Origin: an uncultured Bacteroidales bacterium
GTDB lineage: Bacteria; Bacteroidota; Bacteroidia; Bacteroidales; Lentimicrobiaceae
Direction of reading: 5' to 3'
Length of the DNA stretch: 14,036 nt
Assembly: GCA_937864935.1 (NCBI GenBank)
Contig: CALMDN010000252.1
Location: 1-14,036, forward strand
This document shows positions 1 through 8,176 of the stretch, one piece after another (the first letter of the stretch is position 1; each line of letters begins with the position of its first letter). The position numbers and the translations under genes are program-made. The notes under the pieces were generated by a model. It searched no databases. It had not been told where the DNA came from and saw only the letters and a list, made by a program, of their open reading frames with translations.

Positions 1-2
1 CG

Positions 3-554
3 GGAGATACGGCCAACATGATGAGGGTTCTTCAGTATAACAATCCGGCAGATCTGCTTAGTCTCAACACCCCTTCAGCTGACATTGACCCTTCTGATCC
101 CCTCTTGCCGTTGCTGGCCTCCAGAATGTTCAAATCCATGCTCGATTCAGTCAATCCCGGAGTCGGAATTTCTGCCCCGCAGGTTGGAATCAACCGCAAC
201 GCTTTCTGGATACAACGATTCGACAAATCAGGGGTACACTATGAATTCTGTATGAATCCCAGGATATTGAAGTATTCTATTCTGCACCGGAAGGGAGGAG
301 AAGGATGTTTGTCGATGCCGGGCGAAAGAGGCCTGGTTTACAGGAGTTATGCCATTCAGGTTGAATATCTGACACTTAATGGAGAAACAAAGAATGAAAT
401 GCTCGACGACAACACGGCCGTAGTTTTTCAGCATGAAGCTGACCACCTGCTTGGCTGGCTTTTTCCCGACCGGATGCGGGAACAGCAGGGCATTTTTTTC
501 ATGCAGATACCCCAGGGCATGGAATTCTATATCCGGCCGGGGTTCAATAAGTGA
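3..554 (+). CDS. Peptide deformylase-family protein, probably 5'-partial
   Basis: Deformylases remove the N-terminal formyl group from new proteins using a metal ion. All three family motifs are present. Counting from the ATG at 18, they are GVGISAPQVG (about residues 48-57), EGCLS with metal ligand Cys97, and QHEADHL with ligands His139 and His143 and catalytic Glu140. The enzyme therefore looks intact. The frame has no stop back to the left edge and reads G-D-T-A-N before the ATG pair at 18 and 21. A start at 18 gives 178 residues, but the true start may lie outside the window. Long, Asp-rich residues before motif 1 and the tail ending in GFNK differ from the short housekeeping enzyme. From memory, Bacteroidota have a second deformylase group with an N-terminal export signal, and this resembles it. 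That placement is inference. The next gene begins 94 nt downstream on the same strand. Confidence 0.88.
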   Translation, partial: GDTANMMRVLQYNNPADLLSLNTPSADIDPSDPLLPLLASRMFKSMLDSVNPGVGISAPQVGINRNAFWIQRFDKSGVHYEFCMNPRILKYSILHRKGGEGCLSMPGERGLVYRSYAIQVEYLTLNGETKNEMLDDNTAVVFQHEADHLLGWLFPDRMREQQGIFFMQIPQGMEFYIRPGFNK

Positions 555-648
555 ACTGAACTTTTAACACCGGCAATTGTTGATTTCCTGAATTCTTCAT
601 GCGCCTTTACCGGCTTTTTTAAAGCCATTTCCTGATTCACTGAACAAG

Positions 649-1221
649 ATGTTTAAGCTGTGCTACATATCGTTGTTTGTTTTGTTGCTCATGGTTTCTG
701 TTTCAGCACAACAGCCTGATAATCAAACAATTTTCTCAACGAAAAACGGGAAGGTCACTTTCCGTTCCGATGCTCCGCTCGAATTGATAACTGCAAGTTC
801 TCCGGAACTCAGGGGAGCCGTTGATATCAGTAGCAGAAGTTTCACCTTTTCTGTGACCAACCGCACTCTCAAAGGCTTTAACAGCCCTTTGCAACAAGAG
901 CATTTTTATGAGAATTATATTGAGGCAGGCAGTTACCCCGTGTCAACTTTCAAAGGAAAAATCATTGAGCAGACCGATTTAACCATACCCGGAAACTACC
1001 AGGTGAGGGCAAAGGGGATTCTGGATATTCACGGGGTTGCCCAGGAGAGAATCATCAAAGTGAACATGCAGGTTAAAAACGGGCAAATCGCTGTTACCTC
1101 CGAATTTCTTGTTCCCCTCTCCGATCACAACATTACCATTCCAAGAATTGTTTACCAGAAAATAGCCGAGGAGATTGTTGTCACCGTTGAGGCTGTACTC
1201 ACCGGAGGAACTAAAAAGTAA
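649..1221 (+). CDS. Secreted YceI-domain protein
   Basis: A 190-residue protein with a clear signal peptide: Met-Phe-Lys, a hydrophobic core, then cleavage likely after V-S-A before QQ at about residue 20. The rest has the YceI-like pattern. It opens with a segment like 'GKVTFRSDAPLELI', has a middle stretch 'GSYPVSTFKGKI' and an alternating beta pattern through 'GILDIHGVAQERIIKVNM', and ends with 'FLVPLSDHNITIPRIV'. YceI proteins are lipocalin-like beta barrels, and family members bind polyisoprenoid or other lipophilic molecules in the periplasm. The ligand here is unknown. The ATG at 649 places the signal peptide correctly at the N-terminus. Its stop codon is only 3 nt before the sensor kinase start, which suggests co-transcription and possibly a ligand-carrying or accessory role for the kinase. 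That role is inference. Confidence 0.85.
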   Translation: MFKLCYISLFVLLLMVSVSAQQPDNQTIFSTKNGKVTFRSDAPLELITASSPELRGAVDISSRSFTFSVTNRTLKGFNSPLQQEHFYENYIEAGSYPVSTFKGKIIEQTDLTIPGNYQVRAKGILDIHGVAQERIIKVNMQVKNGQIAVTSEFLVPLSDHNITIPRIVYQKIAEEIVVTVEAVLTGGTKK

Positions 1222-1224
1222 AGG

Positions 1225-4134
1225 ATGAGGCCGTTTATCAGGTACTTTTTGTTTTTTTTTCTGTCGGTTACACTGTACCCGGTCAGGTCCCAGCACATTG
1301 ATTTCATTGAAATGGCAGGGAAAGAGCAGTTGGCGGGAGCTACCGTAACAACGGTCTTTCAGGATTCCCGGGGTTTCATCTGGATAGGAACCAATCAGGG
1401 TGTGTTCGTTTTCGATGGTTTTGAATACCGCAGTATCAATCTCCCTGAAGCTTTTGTAAATGCTGCTGTCAGCTGCATTGCCTGCGACCAGAATCAAAAT
1501 GTCTGGCTGGGATTCAGTGACGGAAAAATTGCTTTTGGTCATGAACAGGGATTTTCAGCCTTCAGCCCGGATGAAGGTTTACCCAAAGTCCCCATTACAG
1601 GGTTGTTGTTTACAGCAGATTCAACCCTTTGGTTTTCAACCTATGGTGAAGGTTTGTACTATTTCAGCAAAAAGCGGCTGTACAATTTCAATTCGGGTGA
1701 TGGACTCGGGAATGATTACCTCTATTCACTTGCGGATGGTAAAAACGGTTCAGTGTGGGTTGGAAGCGATGCCGGTATCAGTTTGTGCAGCGTTCAGAAA
1801 AACAAAAAACATATAGACAATTTTTCTGCCACCGAGGGCATTCCCGATTTGATTGTACAAAAGGTTATGACTGCCGGAGAAGAAGGAATCTGGGTAGGTA
1901 TGCAGGAGAAAGGCCTGAGTTACTTCGATCCCGAAAAAAAGTCGTTCACAACCCCAGAAGGATACCAATGGGATTTCGGGCCTGTCACCGATATAATTGA
2001 TTATGGCGGTTTACTCATTATCGCAACAGATGGTTCCGGAATCATAGAGGTATCCCTTGGGAATGCAAGAACAGTGAGCGGAATCCGCAACAACTTCTCT
2101 TCCGGAAAAAGGGTTGTAAAACTCCTGAAAGACAAGGAAGGTAACCTGTGGTCTGTTTCAAGCGGGTCACTTTTTTTCTCGGCAGGACCAGGATTGAGGT
2201 ATTATAAAGAAATATCGGGTCAGTCGTTGGGTACAATTCACGCCTTATATGCCGCCACCAACGGAAGGGTTTATTTTGGCAACGACAAAGGTCTTTTTGC
2301 TTTAAGAACCTTGTTTAACAACGAGCATGAACTGACTCAGTTGTTGCCCTCGCAAAGTAGTGGCGGACCGGGAATCACCAGCATTTTTATGGACGAAACC
2401 GGGAGTTTGTGGGCCGGAACATTCGGCAATGGTTTGTACAGGTTCGCCCCCGGGTCGCACACTGCTGCAAAAGTGACAGACAGCAACGGAAACCTCAACA
2501 ACAACATTCTGGGCATTACCGGCAACAGGGATGTTCTGTGGTTTGCAACCCTGGGTGGCCCGGCACGGTGCAACATTGTTCAGGATCAGAATGGTGGGTT
2601 TTCTTTCGGGAATTTTAATTCAGGATCCGGGCCCGGCAACAATTTCATCTATACAGTCAGGAAAGGCAGGAATGGTAAGTTCTGGTTCGGCACCGATGGG
2701 AAAGGACTGGTCTCTTACGAAAACGGCAGATTTTCCTTTCCGGAACCAGGCGGGGCATTCCCGGCCAGGGTGATTTATTCGGTAGATGAAGACATCGATG
2801 GAAACATCTGGACAGGCTCCTCCGATGAAGGGGTTTTCAGAATACACAAGAATGAAGTAACGAATTTTTCTCTTTCCAAAGGCTTGAGAACCAACAAAAT
2901 CACTTCCGTCATCAGTGCTCCACAGAATCAGATTGTTGTGGTGCATGATCTGGGGATTGACCTCATCAATTCCCGTACCGGTCAGGTATCCTATCTGGGT
3001 ATCAAAGCCGGAATAGAGGACCTCAATGCCGATCTCAATGCTGTTTCCGCCGATGCTTCCGGTTCTGTATGGATTGGCACACAGGATGGCATCATTCAGT
3101 ACACCCCCGCTTTTATGAATGCGATGAAAGTGCCGTCTACCACCATCAGAAATGTGTCGGTATTTCTCTCTGGTGGAAGCGCGAAACCCGGGGATGTTTT
3201 CCCGTATTCCAGCAATCACCTCTCCTTCGAATACATCGGACTCTGGTACAACAGTCCCTCGAAAGTAACTTACAGAATCATGCTCGAAGGCCATGATCCC
3301 GGCTGGGTTCCCACCGGTAACAGGGTCGCCGTGTATTCAAATCTTCGGCCGGGTAATTATACTTTCCGGGTTCAGTCGTCGGTTAACAGCGATTTTTCTT
3401 TTGCCTCCGAAGCATCATTCCCATTTCGCATCGATCCGCCCTTTTATACGCGCTGGTGGTTTATCGTTCCGGTGATCCTGCTCATCATCCTTCTTGCCTA
3501 CCTGATTCTCAGATCAAGAATAAACCGTATAAAACGGGAACAGCAATTGCTCAAGGAAAAGGCAGAATCTGAATTTCAGCTGCTCCGGAGCCAGGTTAAT
3601 CCTCATTTTCTCTTCAACAACTTCAGTACGCTCATGGCCATCATCGAAGAAGATAAAAATGTGGCGATTGAATACGTCGGGAAACTGTCGGCCTTTTTCA
3701 GAAATATCCTTGAATACCGCGACAAAGAACTGATTCCGCTGTCAGAAGAACTGGAGATAGCAGAAAGTTATATTTTTCTTCAGAAAAAAAGGTATGGTGA
3801 GAATCTTCGCATCCGCATTCAAACCGAAGAGAAATTCCTGAACAGCCTTATACCTCCGTTAACGCTTCAACTGCTGATCGAGAATGCTGTCAAGCACAAC
3901 ATAGTTTCTGAATCCCGGCCGCTCAATGTCAGCATCAGGAGCGAACAGGATACCCTTATCGTAGAGAATACCCTGCAACTGAAGAAAACCCCTGAAATCT
4001 CAACAGGAATGGGACTTGAAAACATCAGAAGCAGGTACAGAATCTATACGAAAAGGGAAATCGTAATCCATGAAACAGAAAAGTCGTTCAGTGTTTATTT
4101 ACCCGTTATTATAAAAAAAGGGGAGGGGCTGTGA
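1225..4134 (+). CDS. Two-component sensor kinase: double seven-bladed propeller, Y_Y_Y domain, LytS-type His_kinase
   Basis: A 969-residue membrane sensor. A signal peptide (about 1-22) is followed by fourteen propeller repeats of the 'two-component regulator propeller' type, beginning near residues 41, 82, 124, 166, 211, 254, 297, 338, 384, 428, 475, 517, 559 and 604. Typical ones read D-x-x-G-x-I-W-I-G-T-x-x-G-V. This fits two seven-bladed periplasmic propellers. A Y_Y_Y domain follows (about 664-735), then one membrane helix (about 744-763) and a short coiled linker. The cytoplasmic part is a His_kinase of the LytS/YehU type with phosphoacceptor His794 in 'QVNPHFLFNN', an N-box at E886-N887 and a G-box at G928-M-G. 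No receiver or AraC output domain is fused, so it is not a one-protein hybrid regulator. It overlaps the next gene by 4 nt, which points to that regulator as its partner. In related sensors the propellers bind glycans, but the ligand here is unknown. Confidence 0.95.
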   Translation: MRPFIRYFLFFFLSVTLYPVRSQHIDFIEMAGKEQLAGATVTTVFQDSRGFIWIGTNQGVFVFDGFEYRSINLPEAFVNAAVSCIACDQNQNVWLGFSDGKIAFGHEQGFSAFSPDEGLPKVPITGLLFTADSTLWFSTYGEGLYYFSKKRLYNFNSGDGLGNDYLYSLADGKNGSVWVGSDAGISLCSVQKNKKHIDNFSATEGIPDLIVQKVMTAGEEGIWVGMQEKGLSYFDPEKKSFTTPEGYQWDFGPVTDIIDYGGLLIIATDGSGIIEVSLGNARTVSGIRNNFSSGKRVVKLLKDKEGNLWSVSSGSLFFSAGPGLRYYKEISGQSLGTIHALYAATNGRVYFGNDKGLFALRTLFNNEHELTQLLPSQSSGGPGITSIFMDETGSLWAGTFGNGLYRFAPGSHTAAKVTDSNGNLNNNILGITGNRDVLWFATLGGPARCNIVQDQNGGFSFGNFNSGSGPGNNFIYTVRKGRNGKFWFGTDGKGLVSYENGRFSFPEPGGAFPARVIYSVDEDIDGNIWTGSSDEGVFRIHKNEVTNFSLSKGLRTNKITSVISAPQNQIVVVHDLGIDLINSRTGQVSYLGIKAGIEDLNADLNAVSADASGSVWIGTQDGIIQYTPAFMNAMKVPSTTIRNVSVFLSGGSAKPGDVFPYSSNHLSFEYIGLWYNSPSKVTYRIMLEGHDPGWVPTGNRVAVYSNLRPGNYTFRVQSSVNSDFSFASEASFPFRIDPPFYTRWWFIVPVILLIILLAYLILRSRINRIKREQQLLKEKAESEFQLLRSQVNPHFLFNNFSTLMAIIEEDKNVAIEYVGKLSAFFRNILEYRDKELIPLSEELEIAESYIFLQKKRYGENLRIRIQTEEKFLNSLIPPLTLQLLIENAVKHNIVSESRPLNVSIRSEQDTLIVENTLQLKKTPEISTGMGLENIRSRYRIYTKREIVIHETEKSFSVYLPVIIKKGEGL

Positions 4135-4895
4135 GAATACTCATTGTTGAAGATGAACAGGCAACCGCAAGAAGGTTGCAGAAATTAATTTCGGAAACGG
4201 AACAAACAGCTGAAATGGCTGGAATTACAGACAGTATTGAGAGTACTGTCGCCTGGCTGGAGAAGAATCAGCATCCGGATCTCATCTTTATGGATATTCA
4301 GCTGGCCGATGGCAACAGTTTCGGGATCTTCAGAGAAACAGAAGTCAGTGCACCGGTAATTTTTACCACGGCCTATGATCAGTATGCCATTGAAGCGTTT
4401 AAAGTAAACAGTATTGATTACCTTCTGAAACCCGTTGAAAAGGATGCCCTGGGAAAAGCTCTCAGTAAGTTTCACGCACTCCATGCTGCCCCGGCACCAA
4501 TGATTGATTATCAGCAACTGGCAAAACTGCTGTTGCAACAGCCGGCCAGTGAATTTCCCAAAAGAATGCTGGTCAGATTCGGCGATCAGATTAAAGCAGT
4601 GGACTATGCCCTGATAGCTTATTTCTATACCATTGAAAAGCAGGTTTTCTGCACGACGTTTACCGGCGATAACTATCCGGCAGAATACAGCCTCGACAAG
4701 TTGTCGGAACTGCTCGACAAGGAGAAATTCTTCAGAATCAACAGGAGTTTTATTGTGAACTACGATGCCATCGGTAAGATGATCTCCTGGTCAAAATCGA
4801 GGATAAAACTAATCCTGAACCCACCGACCAATCTGGATACCGTCACCAGTACCGAGCGTTCCGGAGAGTTCAAGCGCTGGCTTACCGGACGATAG
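4131..4895 (+). CDS. LytTR-family response regulator
   Basis: A 254-residue DNA-binding response regulator. Its receiver domain occupies about 1-120, with the acidic pocket E7-D8, phosphoacceptor Asp55 in 'LIFMDIQ', Thr80 in 'FTTAYD' and Lys100 in 'LLKPV'. All the usual switch residues are present. The C-terminal half (about 145-250) is a LytTR DNA-binding domain, recognisable by 'FFRINRSFIVNYDAI' and the preceding beta-strand pattern. The start is a GTG at 4131 embedded in the kinase stop (GTGA), an overlap typical of translational coupling. It is therefore the likely phosphorylation partner of the upstream LytS-type kinase. Target promoters cannot be identified here. The gene ends 32 nt before the convergent stop of the small membrane protein gene. 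Confidence 0.95.
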   Translation: MRILIVEDEQATARRLQKLISETEQTAEMAGITDSIESTVAWLEKNQHPDLIFMDIQLADGNSFGIFRETEVSAPVIFTTAYDQYAIEAFKVNSIDYLLKPVEKDALGKALSKFHALHAAPAPMIDYQQLAKLLLQQPASEFPKRMLVRFGDQIKAVDYALIAYFYTIEKQVFCTTFTGDNYPAEYSLDKLSELLDKEKFFRINRSFIVNYDAIGKMISWSKSRIKLILNPPTNLDTVTSTERSGEFKRWLTGR

Positions 4896-4927
4896 TTAAA
4901 CTTCAGAAATCAGGAAATTTCAGGAAT

Positions 4928-5266
4928 TTATTTGTCGGGCGAAGTCATAAAAATCAACGACACCGACAAAACAAGCAGGTTCAGCACCTGGCGGATATCC
5001 AACACCGGTTTGAATCCCAGATAGATGTAATAGACAGTAAGCAGACTTAAAAGCAAGGCCGAAACTACTGTTAAGGAGCTTTTTGACATAAAACCACCCG
5101 CAAATACCAATACCGAAAGAAGCAGGAATGCAGTTGCAATAAAGAAGGATTGCGAATCCACCTGCATGGCTTTAAAAGTATGGCCATGCTGCAGTACCAT
5201 ATAAAGCAACAAACTGATTCTGAGCAACCAGCGGGAAAAAGGGAGCAATGATTTAACTGGCTTCAT
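4928..5266 (-). CDS. Small membrane protein of unknown function, four predicted helices
   Basis: A 112-residue hydrophobic protein that I do not recognise. Hydrophobic stretches at about 13-28, 40-60, 64-85 and 93-109 suggest four membrane helices, with a short basic N-terminus (MKPVK...R) that would favour a cytoplasmic amino end. The only notable polar residues in the first half are a His-Gly-His after helix 1. It sits 47 nt behind the aspS stop on the same strand with no obvious terminator between them, so it may be co-transcribed with aspS. That could be read-through rather than a functional link. The ATG at 5264-5266 gives M-K-P-V-K; another ATG a few bases upstream is out of frame. Length and composition support a real gene, but no function can be assigned. 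Confidence 0.7.
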   Translation of the reverse strand: MKPVKSLLPFSRWLLRISLLLYMVLQHGHTFKAMQVDSQSFFIATAFLLLSVLVFAGGFMSKSSLTVVSALLLSLLTVYYIYLGFKPVLDIRQVLNLLVLSVSLIFMTSPDK

Positions 5267-5313
5267 GCATGGGGTTTTTAATATAATTCATTGCTTTAAT
5301 AACTTGCCGGGTT

Positions 5314-7068
5314 TCAGAATCCGGGAAGGTTGATTTTCAGCTTCAGTTCATCGAGTTGTTCCTGTTTGATCGGGGAAGGTGAGTCAATCATCACATCGCG
5401 TCCGGCATTGTTTTTAGGAAATGCAATGTAATCACGGATACTGTCAGATCCGCCGAAGAGAGAACACATGCGGTCGAAACCAAAAGCAATACCACCGTGC
5501 GGGGGAGCTCCGTATTCAAAGGCATTCATCAGGAAGCCGAACTGGGCCTGTGCATCCTCATCACTGAATCCAAGGATGGAGAACATCCTTTTCTGTAAAT
5601 CTTTGTTATGGATACGGATTGAGCCACCACCGATTTCAACACCGTTGATTACGAGGTCATAAGCATTCGCCCTAACACTACCAGGATCGGTTTCGAGCAG
5701 CGGAATGTCCTCGGGCTTGGGTGAGGTAAACGGGTGATGCATGGCATAAAAGCGCCGGGTCTCTTCGTCCCATTCGAGCAAAGGGAAGTCAACAACCCAG
5801 AGAGGGGCAAACACTTCAGGATTCCTGAAGCCCAGCTGAAGACCCATTTCCAGCCTCAGTTCTGATAAAGCCTTGCGTGTTTTGCCAGCATTGCCAGCCA
5901 ATATCAGCATCAGATCACCGGGTTGCGCATCGAATGCCTGTGCCCATTGCCTGAGTTCGTCTTCAGTGTAAAATTTATCAACCGATGATTTCAGTGTACC
6001 ATCTTCATTGTAACGCACATACACCAGTCCGTTGGCTCCGATCTGGGGACGTTTCACAAAATCGGTCAGGGCATCTATCTGTTTCCGGGTATAAGCAGAA
6101 CAAGCCTTTGCGTTGATACCCACCACCAGCTCTGCATCGTCAAATACTTTGAAATCATGGCCTTTGACAATGTCAGTGATTTCCACGAAAGTCATTCCGA
6201 AACGGATGTCGGGTTTATCATTGCCATAATACTTCATGGCATGGGCAAAGGTCATCCGCGGGAGTTTATCAATTTGAATGCCTTTGACTGTTTTAAACAG
6301 GTATTTGGTGAGGCCTTCGAAGGTTTCGAGGATGTCGTCCTGGGTAATGAACGACATTTCACAGTCAATCTGGGTAAATTCAGGCTGGCGGTCTGCACGC
6401 AGATCTTCGTCGCGGAAACACTTGACAATCTGAAAATACTTGTCTATTCCTGCAACCATCAGCAATTGCTTGAAGGTCTGAGGTGACTGTGGGAGGGCAT
6501 AAAATTGTCCTTCATTCATGCGTGACGGAACCACGAAATCGCGGGCACCTTCCGGGGTTGATTTTATCAGTACCGGTGTTTCTACTTCCAGAAATCCGAT
6601 CTGATTCATGTAATTTCTTGTCTCAATGCCCATGCGGTGCCTGAGCATGAGGTTATCCCTTACCGTGTTGCGGCGGATGTCGAGGTAACGGTATTTCATC
6701 CTCAGTTCATCGCCCCCGTCGGTGTTGTCTTCAATGGTGAATGGTGGTATTTTTGATTCGTTGAGTACATTCAGGCTGCCGACCGTGATCTCGATTTCAC
6801 CGGTGGGCATTCTAGGGTTTTTGTTGCTCCGCTCAGTTACCAGACCTTCAACAGTTATCACATACTCACGGCCGAGTTTGCGGGCTTCCTGACACAGCGG
6901 GGCATTGGTTTCCATGTTGAATACAAGCTGGGTAATTCCATAACGATCGCGCAGATCCACGAAAGTCATTCCTCCGAGATCGCGGGAGCGCTGAACCCAG
7001 CCGCTGAGTGTAACAGTTTGTCCGCAGTTAGAAATATTAAGCTCTCCGCAGGTGTGTGAACGTAGCAT
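5314..7068 (-). CDS. aspS: Aspartate--tRNA ligase
   Basis: Charges tRNA-Asp with aspartate using ATP in the cytoplasm. The 584-residue protein matches the usual bacterial class IIb length. It has an N-terminal anticodon-binding OB fold (about 1-105), then the class II catalytic core. Motif 1 lies near 155-170. Motif 2 is [14 protein letters not shown] (218-231). The bacterial GAD insertion spans roughly 290-420. Motif 3 is GIAFGFDRM (526-534), followed by 'IAFPKN'. In the anticodon-binding part the sequence reads R-D-L-G-G, with Leu31 where non-discriminating enzymes (which also charge tRNA-Asn) usually carry histidine. This suggests a tRNA-Asp-specific enzyme, an inference from one position. 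The ATG at 7066-7068 gives the standard [10 protein letters not shown] start. A candidate -7 box lies about 26 nt upstream. Confidence 0.98.
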   Translation of the reverse strand: MLRSHTCGELNISNCGQTVTLSGWVQRSRDLGGMTFVDLRDRYGITQLVFNMETNAPLCQEARKLGREYVITVEGLVTERSNKNPRMPTGEIEITVGSLNVLNESKIPPFTIEDNTDGGDELRMKYRYLDIRRNTVRDNLMLRHRMGIETRNYMNQIGFLEVETPVLIKSTPEGARDFVVPSRMNEGQFYALPQSPQTFKQLLMVAGIDKYFQIVKCFRDEDLRADRQPEFTQIDCEMSFITQDDILETFEGLTKYLFKTVKGIQIDKLPRMTFAHAMKYYGNDKPDIRFGMTFVEITDIVKGHDFKVFDDAELVVGINAKACSAYTRKQIDALTDFVKRPQIGANGLVYVRYNEDGTLKSSVDKFYTEDELRQWAQAFDAQPGDLMLILAGNAGKTRKALSELRLEMGLQLGFRNPEVFAPLWVVDFPLLEWDEETRRFYAMHHPFTSPKPEDIPLLETDPGSVRANAYDLVINGVEIGGGSIRIHNKDLQKRMFSILGFSDEDAQAQFGFLMNAFEYGAPPHGGIAFGFDRMCSLFGGSDSIRDYIAFPKNNAGRDVMIDSPSPIKQEQLDELKLKINLPGF

Positions 7069-7264
7069 AAATGTCAGGTGATTAAATGAGGGGCAAATTT
7101 AACTAATTTCGGGTAAAGTCCGTTGACTATCGGATTGAAGGGATCCTGAAAAAAGATCACAACTTCAGATTACCTTTTCTGTTTTTCGTTATTATATATC
7201 AAAAGAAGCAAGGAAGCTTCCCCACTCAGATTTACTCGTACTACTATACCTAACTCAATGTGCC
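7069..7264. other. Divergent intergenic region between aspS and the first secreted paralogue
   Basis: About 196 nt, AT-rich, with no credible reading frame. It must hold the aspS promoter (candidate -7 box at 7094-7101) and a promoter for the rightward gene, for which I see no consensus match. It also contains a 10-bp palindrome GGAAGCTTCC at 7212-7221, of unknown importance. Confidence 0.6.
7094..7101 (-). promoter_or_regulatory. Candidate -7 box of the aspS promoter
   Basis: On the minus strand this reads TAAATTTG, an exact match to the Bacteroidota -7 consensus TAnnTTTG, 25 nt before the aspS ATG. That leaves room for a short leader. I see no good TTG at the -33 position, about 19-21 nt further upstream. 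The assignment therefore rests on the -7 box and its placement. Confidence 0.4.
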
Positions 7265-7993
7265 ATGAAACAGCTCGTGAACATGATTGTCGTGCTGGCA
7301 CTGACGGCTTCTGTTACAAAGGCTCAACCCGTTAAGGTTGAGCCTTTTGCTGATGCAGTGCCCTATAGTATAAAAACTTCTTCCAACGTTTATTTTACCA
7401 ACCGCAATGCGGAAACCGTAAAGTCATTTTTCGAAAATCAGCAGGGGCTGAAGCCCGGCAGAATCATTCCCGTAGACGATGGTTTCTACCACGGCTACAG
7501 GATTTGCTACGGAAGCACCGATTGTGAAAATCCTGAAAACGGAAGCACGTGGATACAGGTACTTACCATTGATACTGAGGAATGCCTGGCCTGGTACAGG
7601 AAAACAAATCCTGAGTTTCTTCTTATCCCTTTTCAGGCCATGAAGGAATCCGGAAAGAAAAATAAAAGGATGCAGAGCGAATTCAGGAATACCTTCGAAA
7701 AATACCAGCATCTTGCCTGCAGGCTCTATCGTTTAACTGAAGCTCAGGATGGTAGCGAAAGGGATGAAATGGCCGTCGTTCAGGAAAGTTATAACATGAA
7801 AGTTTCCAACAATTATGATATGATGCTGGCTTCCGGCGACAATGTTTCTTCAGTGATCAATACAGATCCCGATTTCAACATGCAGCAGATTTGGGATCAG
7901 TACCTGAAAGAAATTGACCTCATCGGCTTCACCACACTGATTGAGTACAATGTTGACACTACAGACCTTCCGGTTTTTAGCGAAGGAAAATAA
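7265..7993 (+). CDS. Secreted protein of unknown function, paralogue 1 of tandem pair
   Basis: A 242-residue protein with a signal peptide: hydrophobic core at about 5-18, likely cleaved after T-K-A before QP at residue 20-21. I do not recognise the family. It aligns along its whole length with the next gene product. Both have 'PF-DAVP' just after the signal, then S-F-F-E-N-Q-x-G-L-K-P-x-R-I-I, H-G-[YF]-R-I, W-I-Q, and a C-terminal E-I-D-x-x-G-[FY]-x-T-L-I-E-Y. Several cysteines (in C-Y-G-S-T-D-C and E-E-C) are not shared with the paralogue. No catalytic motif is evident. The ATG at 7265 puts the signal peptide at the N-terminus. Upstream lies the divergent gap to aspS. It probably acts in the periplasm or outside the cell, judged only from the signal peptide. 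Confidence 0.8.
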   Translation: MKQLVNMIVVLALTASVTKAQPVKVEPFADAVPYSIKTSSNVYFTNRNAETVKSFFENQQGLKPGRIIPVDDGFYHGYRICYGSTDCENPENGSTWIQVLTIDTEECLAWYRKTNPEFLLIPFQAMKESGKKNKRMQSEFRNTFEKYQHLACRLYRLTEAQDGSERDEMAVVQESYNMKVSNNYDMMLASGDNVSSVINTDPDFNMQQIWDQYLKEIDLIGFTTLIEYNVDTTDLPVFSEGK

Positions 7994-8071
7994 CAGGAAG
8001 CAGCGATAGTCAGAAAATAAAAATTATTCTGATTATCAAGTGCCACATAATGAATGCTTTAAAGAACATTT

Positions 8072-8105
8072 TACCAGAAAGTTGATTTTTTTCAATTTTC
8101 TGGTA
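8072..8105 (+). terminator. Strong hairpin between the tandem paralogues, possible terminator or leader structure
   Basis: The arms at 8072-8085 (TACCAGAAAGTTGA) and 8092-8105 (TCAATTTTCTGGTA) are complementary over 14 bp with a single G-U pair. They enclose a loop of six T residues. The hairpin starts 79 nt after the stop of the first paralogue and ends 71 nt before the ATG of the second. It is AT-rich, and the sequence after it (TTACCTTTTG) is only partly T-rich, so a classical intrinsic terminator is possible but not certain. It could also sit in the leader of the downstream gene. Confidence 0.5.
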
Positions 8106-8106
8106 T

Positions 8107-8114
8107 TACCTTTT
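8107..8114 (+). promoter_or_regulatory. Weak candidate -7 box upstream of second paralogue
   Basis: TACCTTTT matches TAnnTTTG at seven of eight bases. A TTG at 8082-8084 lies 22 nt upstream, slightly further than the usual 19-21. The same ten bases ATTACCTTTT occur upstream of the first paralogue at 7169-7178, where no TTG is suitably spaced. This is a weak assignment and overlaps the hairpin region. Confidence 0.22.
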
Positions 8115-8176
8115 GCGTAAACAGTGATTAATCCATACCCGGCGTTTTCAATCTGATTTGACGAAAAACCAACTCT

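Noticed and set aside
612..626. Small inverted repeat GGCTTT-TTT-AAAGCC between the deformylase and YceI genes
   Set aside because: The stem is only 6 bp with a 3-nt loop, and no T tract follows it. Too weak to call a terminator.
979..1542. Minus-strand open frame of 187 codons across the YceI-kinase junction
   Set aside because: It lies antisense to two well-supported genes, has no recognisable motif, and its translation looks like an antisense shadow of coding sequence.
1345..3100. Repeated W-x-G-T / G-x-x-W segments that might be taken for a DNA repeat array
   Set aside because: They are divergent protein-level propeller repeats of the sensor kinase. The nucleotide sequences are not repeated.
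2620..3294. Minus-strand open frame of 224 codons inside the sensor kinase
   Set aside because: It is entirely antisense to the propeller repeats. The repeated G/W codons there tend to leave the opposite frame open, and no domain is visible.
4896..4927. Possible bidirectional terminator between the convergent regulator and membrane protein genes
   Set aside because: Only a 5-bp GAAAT/ATTTC pairing is seen in 32 nt, without a G/C-rich stem or a T tract.
7212..7221. Ten-base perfect palindrome GGAAGCTTCC upstream of the first paralogue
   Set aside because: A single short palindrome with no loop and no second copy is not enough to call an operator.
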